The position numbers and the translations under genes were made by a program. A DNA stretch of 64,000 nucleotides from Rhodopirellula bahusiensis (lineage in GTDB: Bacteria; Planctomycetota; Planctomycetia; Pirellulales; Pirellulaceae), in the NCBI RefSeq assembly GCF_002727185.1, contig NZ_NIZW01000010.1, forward strand, positions 62,001 through 126,000, given 5' to 3'. Every line of letters begins with the position of its first letter. The stretch's first letter is position 1. Below the pieces are notes generated by a model, which was given only the letters and a program-made list of their open reading frames with translations, did not search any database and had not been told where the DNA came from. Shown in pieces: positions 1 through 8,400 of the stretch.

Positions 1-2944
1 ACCCGATGGCGTAGGTGTTTGACTCGCGAGCGCCTTCGCCAGGGATCGCGGAGTATTGGTTGAAGAAGCCCGGCGTCGATGTGTCTGAACCGCGACTGAT
101 TGAGAATCCGGACCAGCTGTCAAAACCAAACGCGTTGCTGAATGAGTTGCCAAACGTAAGTTCACCATCGACGAACACGCCGGACGGTCCAGCGTTGTTG
201 TCAAACTCGTCCAGTGTCAATGCGCGTCCGAGCGATTCGAAGTCGCCAACGGATTTGGCGTCGGATTCCAGAAGTGGCTCTGTGGGGCCAGTCAGCGTGA
301 GGTTTGCCGAATCTGAATCCAACACGACCCTTTCCAGTCGTGCGGTTTCGAAGCCTGGAGTGCTGGCTTCGATAACCCAGTCCAGGCTGCCCGTGAGATT
401 CTGATCCGATACCACGGTCCAAGTCACCTCAGCGGACGAAGCGCCAGCTGGGATGATGACTTCCGTCGGTCCATCCACACGATCACCGAGCGACTGTCCG
501 AGTGTCACAGTGATTGAATCCTCCGAGTTCGCTGCTGGTCGACTGACAGACAATCGCACGGACTGCCCTTCGGTCACCGCGTCGAGCGAGTTGCCATCTG
601 AATCGAGCAACGCCAATTCAATGGCTGGTTCTTCGTCGTCGACCACCGCGACATCGAAATCGGTATTCACTGCGTTCACGCTGGATGCCACGATCGTGAA
701 TGTGCTGCCAACATTGATCAGTTCGTTGTCGATGACTCCAATTGTCACTTCGGAAGAATCAAATCCGGTCGCAATCGTGACTGACGATGGCATCGTCAAC
801 AATTCGGGATTTGGATTGGTTAGAGAGACGGTGAGTGGTTCGTCCAAAGATGCATCATTGCGACGAATGATTGCGGTCACCGTCTGAGCTGGAGTGGCCT
901 CGTTCAAAGCAGCTGATGGACCGGTCGCGGACAATGCTCGCAAGTCATCGTCGACAAGTTCCACAACGACAGTCGTTCCAGCGTGACCATCTGCCGTCGC
1001 CGTCAACTCAGTGGACTGAGTCGGAGAAAACTTCTCGTCGTTGGTGATTGATAACGCGACGGAGACCTCTCGTTGGCCCGCCGGAAAAGTCACCGATGTT
1101 GGGAAGTTCAGCCGCGAATCGGGAGTTGCGGAAATTGTGACCACAAGCGAGGCGGATACGTCGACATCGTTGCGGCGAAGCGTCAGCGTGGTGGCGGACT
1201 CGCCTTCCGTTTGCTGGATCGAATCACTGGAGAACGTGAGTCCCGTCGCATCGTCGTCGAGTATGTTCAACGGACGAATTCGAGGTGCTTGCAGGTCAGC
1301 AGTCGCGGTCAGGCTGACTTGTTCGTCCGGTCCGGCCAATTCATCGTTGAAGGTCGAGACCGTGAATTCGGCGTAGTCTGCGCCCGCCGCAATTGTGACT
1401 TGAGTCGGAAGGCTCACCAGCGAGCTGTCCGAATTCGCGATCGAAACGGTCATCGGCGAACTGTTGTTCAACGCCGGTCGAGAGACGCGGCCCGTCATTG
1501 ATTCGGGCTCGAGTAAATTCGCGTCTTCCAGATCAAAGGCGACCTGTGGACGACGCACGACCACATCATCGACCGCAAAGTAGGTCGGCGTGTTGATCCC
1601 AAAGTCGCCAATATCGGATGAGCGAACTTGGAACTGCAGGGCCTCAGCATCCTGCAGCGATGACAAGTCAACTCGGACCCATTCGTCCACGATGAAATCG
1701 TCAGCGGAGTTTTCGAATCGAAAGTCTGCCAGAGCAACAGTCACGATTCCAATCGAATCGCCTGCTGCGTCGAGCCCATGGATGTCGACTTCGAAGAAAT
1801 CAGGGTCGGTGCCGTTGTCACCGCCAAATTGTTTGGCGAATTGGTCACCGTCGGTCATCGAAAGAGCAGCGTAGGTCGTGTTGGTGATCCATAGCGAATC
1901 GAACTGGGAACCGACCTCGGGATCAAGTTTGATCGTCGGGCGGTCTTCGGGTTCGGCGTATTCGGAGTAGAAACCGACCGCGAAAGTGTCCGACCCTTCT
2001 CGGCCTTCTCCCGCGAAGGCACTGTACTGATTCGAGAATCCAGCGGTGGTGGTGTCAGTGGCTTGTGAAACGGACCAGCCCTGCCAGCTTCCATACAACG
2101 CGTTGTAATCGTTGTTCAGGGTGATTTCGTCTTCGCTGAAACCCTCGGGGGCTTGGTTGGAGAAGCTTGCGCCGCCCAATTCGGATCCTAGCGTTTCGAA
2201 GTCAATGATGGCCGCGCCCGTCTCTTTCGCGTGGAGCACGGCGACGCCATCGACATCCAATCCGGCACTGCCAACCGTGGGAGTTGGGTCATAGATCGGA
2301 TCGCCTTGTCCGTCGAGCGATGTGCCGTCACCGACAATATCGACCAGCCGAACGTGCGTGATGGCGGTGACATCCAGTCCGGCACTCCCGCGAAGTTCTT
2401 GCAGGTCGAACGGCGTGCCGAATCCGCCGCGATACTTGCCCGCGAGGTTGTCCAGATTGGTAGGGTCAACCGAACCAAAAGCGCCAACAGAAGAGTCCGT
2501 AAGAGAATCACTTTCAAAGCGGACGAAGTTCACACCGTCAGAAGAGACTTCGACGTAGCCCAGTTCGAGAAACATGTCCGAGAACGAATTTTCAAACACG
2601 GCAAAGTCGAATCCCAGTCCGTCTCGGATGGGTTCGTCGAAAGTCAGCGTCAGCGTCCCGGAACGACCTAGCGAAACGATGCTGCCCGATAGTCCTTCGG
2701 CGGGACCGAGGGCTTCGGAAGCGTCCTGCCAAGCAGCGTCGACTTCGGCGCCCGCATTGTATTCCGCCACGCCAGAGGCCCATCCCACGATGGCGGGCGA
2801 CTCCCGGTCAATCGCGGTCGAGCCCACTTCACCTGCCGCAGGAGCATAAGGTCCGGCAGCAAGGAGTTGACGCGATTCGAGATTCTCGATGGCCAAATGC
2901 AATTGGTGACGACGAGCGAAACGGCTTGATTTAAAAGGGTTCAC
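1..2944 (-). CDS. Large secreted surface protein, DUF4465 and Calx-beta-like domains (3' end outside window)
   Basis: An uninterrupted reading frame of 981 codons runs off the left edge. Start is GTG at 2944: an in-frame TAA lies 36 bases upstream and no ATG lies in between. The N-terminus (residues about 7-32) carries ESRQLLAAG preceded by basic residues, the motif of planctomycete extracellular proteins. Residues about 33-240 form a beta-rich domain (FDFAVFENSF, LDVDGVAVLHA). Residues about 245-460 match DUF4465 (WSVSQATDTTTAGFSNQYSA, ending YFAVDDVVV). Residues about 465-885 are repeated Calx-beta-like units (TLTLRRNDVDVSASL and TVTAIIRRNDA types). A second DUF4465 domain starts near 890 (WSGFSISRGSDTSTPGFFNQ) and is cut by the edge. 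It follows the DUF1559 gene by 33 bp and is probably cotranscribed with it under the cobalamin riboswitch. A role in cobalamin capture or adhesion is inference. Confidence 0.88.
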   Translation of the reverse strand, partial: MNPFKSSRFARRHQLHLAIENLESRQLLAAGPYAPAAGEVGSTAIDRESPAIVGWASGVAEYNAGAEVDAAWQDASEALGPAEGLSGSIVSLGRSGTLTLTFDEPIRDGLGFDFAVFENSFSDMFLELGYVEVSSDGVNFVRFESDSLTDSSVGAFGSVDPTNLDNLAGKYRGGFGTPFDLQELRGSAGLDVTAITHVRLVDIVGDGTSLDGQGDPIYDPTPTVGSAGLDVDGVAVLHAKETGAAIIDFETLGSELGGASFSNQAPEGFSEDEITLNNDYNALYGSWQGWSVSQATDTTTAGFSNQYSAFAGEGREGSDTFAVGFYSEYAEPEDRPTIKLDPEVGSQFDSLWITNTTYAALSMTDGDQFAKQFGGDNGTDPDFFEVDIHGLDAAGDSIGIVTVALADFRFENSADDFIVDEWVRVDLSSLQDAEALQFQVRSSDIGDFGINTPTYFAVDDVVVRRPQVAFDLEDANLLEPESMTGRVSRPALNNSSPMTVSIANSDSSLVSLPTQVTIAAGADYAEFTVSTFNDELAGPDEQVSLTATADLQAPRIRPLNILDDDATGLTFSSDSIQQTEGESATTLTLRRNDVDVSASLVVTISATPDSRLNFPTSVTFPAGQREVSVALSITNDEKFSPTQSTELTATADGHAGTTVVVELVDDDLRALSATGPSAALNEATPAQTVTAIIRRNDASLDEPLTVSLTNPNPELLTMPSSVTIATGFDSSEVTIGVIDNELINVGSTFTIVASSVNAVNTDFDVAVVDDEEPAIELALLDSDGNSLDAVTEGQSVRLSVSRPAANSEDSITVTLGQSLGDRVDGPTEVIIPAGASSAEVTWTVVSDQNLTGSLDWVIEASTPGFETARLERVVLDSDSANLTLTGPTEPLLESDAKSVGDFESLGRALTLDEFDNNAGPSGVFVDGELTFGNSFSNAFGFDSWSGFSISRGSDTSTPGFFNQYSAIPGEGARESNTYAIG

Positions 2945-2977
2945 GGCAGATCCGGTGAGATTTGATTCAAAGATGTA

Positions 2978-3793
2978 TTACAGGGTGGCGTCATCATGTC
3001 CGGCTCGCGTGCAAAGCGCCGCCAGGATTTGCAGATCGAGTTGCTCTGTCAGAAAAGAGACCGAACTGTCCGCGCGGAGGATCATCACGCCACCGACGTG
3101 AAAGCTACGCATGTCATTTTCAAAAGTGGGTGCTTGGTTGATCGGGAACGCCTGGTCGAACAAATTGCGTCCGTTGATCCATTGCCCATCGGGAAAGGCG
3201 GCGTCTTCCGAGACCATCACGGTGTGAGAGCTTCCGTCCAATACGTCTCGCATCGCGAGGGCTCGGTCGTGAAGCATCATTCCGTTCGGCGGATCGTTGC
3301 GGCCTGTGATGCGCTGACCGTAGATTCCGCCGTAGTCCGAGGCTCCTCGGCCCTGCATCAATCCGCCTGATCGAGGCGTGCTGGGACAGAGGTAGGCTGG
3401 CAACACGGTCGCCGCAGCCGGTTCGTTGTCCAACGCATCGAACGGCAGTCCAAAATCGATCTGTTCATTCAGCCCTGACTGTTCCATGAAAGGAAGCACA
3501 AAGGCGGACCATGCGAACTGCTTTCCGTTTGGAAACTGAGGCCGCACCTCAATGGCACCCGGTGGGAACTTGTTGTGGGCAGCATGGTAGTTGTGCAGGG
3601 CCAAACCAATTTGGTGCAAGTTGTTTTGGCAGCTTGCTCGACGCATCGCTTCACGAGCCGCTTGAACCGCGGGCAATAGCAAGCCAACCAAAACGCCGAT
3701 GACGGCGATCACAACCAGCAGTTCGACCAAGGTAAAGCCTTGGGTGGAAACGCAGCGATAGCGGCGGCGATGTGAACGAGCGGACGGGACCAT
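2978..3793 (-). CDS. DUF1559 pseudopilin-like protein
   Basis: This 271-residue protein has a type IV pilin-like N-terminus: basic leader, then GFTLVELLVVIAVIGVLVG (about residues 19-37), with prepilin cleavage expected after Gly19, then AVQAAREAMRRASCQNNLHQ. The rest is the DUF1559 globular domain (LHNYHAAHNKFPPGA, then FHVGGVMILRADSSVSFL near the C-terminus). The family is hugely expanded in planctomycetes and has no firm function; an exported, pilus- or pseudopilus-like role is assumed. I chose the ATG at 3793 because the leader then has normal length; the frame is open upstream to 3919, but that part is in the riboswitch leader. It is the first gene downstream of the cobalamin riboswitch, an unusual partner for this family. 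Confidence 0.9.
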   Translation of the reverse strand: MVPSARSHRRRYRCVSTQGFTLVELLVVIAVIGVLVGLLLPAVQAAREAMRRASCQNNLHQIGLALHNYHAAHNKFPPGAIEVRPQFPNGKQFAWSAFVLPFMEQSGLNEQIDFGLPFDALDNEPAAATVLPAYLCPSTPRSGGLMQGRGASDYGGIYGQRITGRNDPPNGMMLHDRALAMRDVLDGSSHTVMVSEDAAFPDGQWINGRNLFDQAFPINQAPTFENDMRSFHVGGVMILRADSSVSFLTEQLDLQILAALCTRAGHDDATL

Positions 3794-3954
3794 GTGAAGC
3801 AATCGTGTCGATTCGATGCAGACGCCAACGGTCGGGGAGTACCCGCGCGGGAATTGCCTGCAAGATTCGAACTGGGATTCTACGAAACAGCCAAACGAAA
3901 CAAAATTTCGCCTCGACACCGATCTCGCCCAAGAAGATCACATAGCGTCCGTTT

Positions 3955-4170
3955 CGTGGTAGGTCTTCTGACTCCCGATGCAATCTCGCAAGCATTCGCC
4001 TTCTCGTCCGTCACGGAAAATTCCGATCAATGACAATGGCACAAGAGGAATGTTTGCTTGGAAGTTGCTAAATCAACAACTTCGCATCGGATACAGCGGC
4101 CGGGCCGTCTCGGAATCTCACCGAAGTTCCCTGTTCCCAGCGACCCAAGCTTTGGATCACCGGCACCACG
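3955..4170 (-). promoter_or_regulatory. Cobalamin (vitamin B12) riboswitch
   Basis: Read on the minus strand the aptamer begins CGTGGTGCCGGTGATCC. It continues with GGGAACAGGGAA, then CGGTGAGATTCCGAGACGGC, a GCCATTG block, GAGAAGGCGAATGC, and finishes with the B12-box relative AGTCAGAAGACCTACC. The outer P1 stem closes perfectly: CGTGGT (4170-4165) pairs with ACCACG (3960-3955). Order, spacing and content match the known cobalamin aptamer family (RF00174 type). It sits 161 bp upstream of the DUF1559 start at 3793 and 121 bp downstream of the preceding gene's stop, so it should control the DUF1559 and DUF4465 genes. I see no obvious intrinsic terminator in the leader, so translational control is possible. 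Confidence 0.93.
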
Positions 4171-4291
4171 CAACGTTGCGGGTAGTATTCCTGCGTCTGT
4201 TTCGATTGTCAATCCAATTTGATCGGCCGGGGCCTGGCGAATCAAAATCACCCGGCGATTTGCGGGGAAAACGCTTCAGCGTGGCGTTTGT

Positions 4292-5434
4292 CTATCGCTG
4301 GTAGATCGGCAAATAGTGGTAGCGAACGCTGAGGCTGAGGATGGCCAATGAGGTCGCGTAGGCGACGCCCACGTTTCGTTCTTCGCCCTGATGGCTGACC
4401 CATGATCCGTTGTCGGCCTGCAATCTCAGCAACAGTTCTGGGACAATCTTTGCCGCCGTCGTCGCTGCCTCACCACCAACTTGGTGCATGCCCTGAGCGT
4501 AGTAGTACATGCCGTAAAAGAAGAATCGCTCGTTCGTTCGCGGAGGGTGTTCGAGCAACCACGCGGCGGATCCAGCCACCAAAGGCGAGTCGTACTGGCC
4601 GCAAGTTTGCATGGCCAGCAATCCTGCCGAGGTCATCGTAAAAGCGGGATGGTGCGTCCCTGGGGTGTAAGCAAAGCCACCAACCTGCTCACGAGGTTGC
4701 CCGTTTTCATCCAGGGGTGAAGTGTAAGATTCTTGCAAGTATTCCACCGCGAAATCGATGGCTTCTGCTGGAACGTCCAGGCCATCATTCTTTGCGGATC
4801 GCAACGCCATGACTTGCCAAACCGACACAGACAAATCCGAATCCCTGGAATCAGGTTTGTATCGCCATCCACCTTGTAGGCGTTGTGGCTTGCGAACGGA
4901 TTGCGACTTCAAGATGACTTGGATGGCCTGGACCAGCGCGCTGTGAATTCGAGTATTTTGGTCGATGGTCGCACCCATCCCCAGGATCTCGGTCAGCATC
5001 AACGTCGTGATGCCGTGCCCGTACATCCGCGATCCATCGTGATGTCCAAAGTAACCCTTGGTTTGGTTGCGAGGCTGCAGCACGAATTCAATCGCGCGAC
5101 TCATCGCTCGCCCTTCGGGAGTGCTCGGTTCCGGAATCGTTCCAACCGACGCCAATGCCATGATCACCAGCGATGTCATCGCGGTAGCGGTGCCGCGATC
5201 GGCGATCGAGCCATCGTCCTTCTGAAGTCGAAGCAGGAACTGGACGCCCTGGTTCACGGATCGATCAATGGAATCGTCAACATAGAGATCCGTCAGGTCT
5301 TCGTCGGCGAAAGCGAGTTGCCCGAATGGTCTCGGCGTTGAACCGAACAAGCTTGCAACAGCGATTCCTGTGCCAGCCATCGCGTGGTGGAGCCAGGTTC
5401 TTCGGTGGATCATATTTCGTTCGAAATCACTCAT
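4292..5434 (-). CDS. Secreted alpha/alpha-toroid protein (prenyltransferase/squalene cyclase-like repeats)
   Basis: 380 residues. The N-terminus has a twin-arginine-like export signal (MIHRRTWLHHAMAGTGIAVA). The body has repeated alpha/alpha-toroid units with QW-like motifs: LLRLQKDDGSIADRG, ILKSQSVRKPQRLQGGWRYK and LLRLQADNGSWVSHQG. The DXDD acid motif of squalene-hopene cyclases is not seen; the nearest sequence is DSDLSV. The protein is therefore probably a non-catalytic toroid scaffold or binding protein. The ATG at 5434 has an upstream AGGTGA at good spacing; a GTG at 5443 that overlaps the previous stop is an alternative. It is the last gene of the VWA operon, and homologous toroid proteins are known beside BatA/VWA genes in planctomycetes. 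Confidence 0.8.
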   Translation of the reverse strand: MSDFERNMIHRRTWLHHAMAGTGIAVASLFGSTPRPFGQLAFADEDLTDLYVDDSIDRSVNQGVQFLLRLQKDDGSIADRGTATAMTSLVIMALASVGTIPEPSTPEGRAMSRAIEFVLQPRNQTKGYFGHHDGSRMYGHGITTLMLTEILGMGATIDQNTRIHSALVQAIQVILKSQSVRKPQRLQGGWRYKPDSRDSDLSVSVWQVMALRSAKNDGLDVPAEAIDFAVEYLQESYTSPLDENGQPREQVGGFAYTPGTHHPAFTMTSAGLLAMQTCGQYDSPLVAGSAAWLLEHPPRTNERFFFYGMYYYAQGMHQVGGEAATTAAKIVPELLLRLQADNGSWVSHQGEERNVGVAYATSLAILSLSVRYHYLPIYQR

Positions 5435-5439
5435 GGAGT

Positions 5440-8400
5440 TCACCTGTCCGATCGTTGCTGGGATGAGGTGGACTTTGCCGCTTCGGCTGAGACAGCTTCA
5501 AAGTAAGCCTGGACCGCTTTGCGATACGTCATTGGGATACGAACTTTGCGGTCCTGAACGACTTCGTCGGTTTGCCGCTCACGAAGTGCTCCCCAGTCGC
5601 CGTCAGCGATGTTCCAATCGCTCGCGTCAATCAACGAATTTTCGCGGTTCTGCCCTTCGCCGTTTGCGGGGTTGTTTGCTTCAGAACTGCTCTGTTGTGC
5701 TGACTCTTGGTCGGATGGTTGGGATGGCTCACCCGCTTGAGCAATCTGTTGCAGTTGTCGCTGTCTTTGCTGTGCAAGATTGCGGATGGCTTGTTGAGCG
5801 GCCTCGGCCAATGTCGAAGAGGCTTGGCCGGACGTTTGTTGCTGGCTCGAACCATCCGGCGAACCCGATTGGTCGGAAGCTTGGCTCGGAGATCCGTCCG
5901 ATGGTGATTGCCCAGATGAACCTTCCGAGGACTGGTCCGATGGCTGGCTTTCGGAGTTTTGTTGTGATTGCGAAGATTCTGATTCGTCTGATTGAGCTTC
6001 GATGTCTTGCGATTCGGGAGGCGGCGAATGGAGCGCTCGGTCCAACTCATCGAGCGTTTTGGCGAGCTTTTCACTTTGCGGCGAAGATGGTCCGTCCTTG
6101 GAATCACTGCCCGTTTGGTTGTCGCCAGCAGAATCATTCGCACTCTGCTTCGCGAGTGCATCGGCATTTTCTTGCAGCTGAGCGGCTGCATCGGCGAGCC
6201 GTTGATTCGCCTGTTGGGTTTGACCAGATTGCAGTGATTCTTGGGCGGTGCTCATCGGTTGTTCGTTGACCGATTCAATGTCGTTTGCGATTTCGTCCAA
6301 GTTCGCGGCTGCCGTTTTGTTACCAAGTCGCTCTTCGTGTCGTGCCGCTCGTCGAAGCTCCTCCGATGCCATCGCGACGGATCGCTGCAAGCGACTCTGT
6401 TGGTTTGCGAATTGCTCATTGGACGATTCTGGTGACTTCAGCGAATCCTCGATCGCGAGCGATTTTTGATTGGCGTCGAGCGACTTGGACAGGTCTCGTA
6501 GTTCTTCGGTGGCCTGCTGAGTGACTCGCGAAAGCAGTTCAGCGGCGGGGTTGGCTGCGTCCAAGTTTGCGACCGCTCGATTGCGAGCGTCTTCGTATCT
6601 CTGGTTGGCCTGGGATTCAGATTTGCGTGCCAAGTCGCGAGTTTGCTTCGCAGCGTCGGCAGCCGATTGTGCTTCTTTGACTTGAGCTTGTTTGTTCGTC
6701 ACTTCCTTCGCAGCCCACTCTTCGCCCGGATGCTTTTTCTGCTGTTCCTGAGCTCGGTCCAAACTCTTTTGGGCGTTGCGTTCCTGGTTCTGAGCCTGCT
6801 GAATCCGGCGGCCCGCCTCGTCGACGTTGCGGCTCCATTGTTGGTTTTCTCGTTGCAGTGACTGTAGGTAGCTGTTCTTTCCGCGACGCTGCATCGATTC
6901 CAATTGCCGAGCCGCTTTGGTTCTCGACTGTTCGTTGTTGTGCAAAGCGTTCTTCTGAGATTCATTCGCTTTGTCATTGATGGCAGAAGTCTGGTTTGCC
7001 GCCTCTTTGACCGCTTCACGAAGTGACTCATTCGCCGCCTGCAGTTCATCCAACAGGGCATTGTCGTTCTGGACATCGTTGGTCTTTTGAGTTGCCTTTA
7101 GAAGCTGATCGCGAATTTGTTGGATTTCTCGCTGGGTCGAAGTTTCGTTGGACCAATTGCTGGCTTGATCCGCCATCGTCAGCAAGTGATCTCGTACCGC
7201 GTTGGCTCGAGCAGAAAGCGAACGCAATTCATTTCGAGCGACTCGTTTCCGTTCGGAAAACTCTGAATCAGATCGTTCCAAATTGCGACGCAATGCCGTT
7301 TCTTCATTGGCGGCTTCGCGAACCATCTGCTCGGCAGCGCGAACGGTTTGATCCGTGATCTCTTGCAAGGAATCTTGCATCGGCTCGTCAGTTGGCAACT
7401 TTTTTTCGAGCTGTTCGAGCAACTGCTCTGGAGTCATCTGGTTTGCTTTCGCGACCGACTCCGCAGCGCCAAACTGGTCGTCCGTCGGCGAGTTGGAATC
7501 GGAGTTGGGCGAAAACTCGTTCAGTGTTTCTCGAGTCTCGGACGCATCTTCGCCCGAGTCGACTGCATCAAAGTGATCGGCGATCGCTTCGAGGGTTTCT
7601 GAAAGATCGTCGAGTGATTGTGTTGCTTTTTCAGGCTCGTTTTCGCGAAGCTGGCTGGCGACTTGTTCGGTTTGTTTTTCGATGGCAGCGATGGCTCGGT
7701 CCGCATCGCGAGCAGCCTGCGCTTCGTCGGCGTCGGAGTAGTCGGCGTTGTTTGCTCGGTCTGCCAGTTGCTCGGCAATTTCGCCCACTTGGTCCTTCAA
7801 CGCCTCAAACTTCGATTCGGCATCATTCGCGACTTCCGCGGGTGAGTTTGGGCGTTTGGCCTGATCCTCTTCGATTGAATCGCTTTGTTGCTTCGCTTCC
7901 TCGGCTGCCTGACGAGCTTGGTCTGCCAAACTAGCTGTCAGGCCCCGAAGAAATTCGCGAGCCTCTTCCATTAGAGGATCAATCGCAGCCCAGCTCGATT
8001 GATAAGTTTTCAGGATCGTTTCGAGCGGGATCGCGGCAGAGACGATTGGCTCGTTGGACCAGAGTCGGTGATCCATTCGCTCGCGAGCTTGGTTGGCGTC
8101 GTGGTTCCAACGAGTTTCTTGGAGTTGTTGTCCAGTCTCTGAGTCCAAGCCGAGGTGCCGGATCTGTGCCATCGGGATTTCGTTGGCGACCTGAATGTAC
8201 TTCAGGCGAAGTGGTTGTTGGATGACTGAATCGGTCCAGTCGATTGGGTAGCGTTCGCGGTCAGCAACATACTGCAGTTGTCGAGCAGCGCGATGCAGCT
8301 TGTTGCCCGATTCCAGTGTCATGACTGCCTTTGATACTTTGTCGAAGAAAGCAACCGAATCGAGATCCGAATTCTCTGGCGAGATGAATCCTTCCGCCGT

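Noticed and set aside
15-2849. Several plus-strand ORFs over the left 2.9 kb
   Set aside because: They are shadows of one long minus-strand frame with clear domain content.
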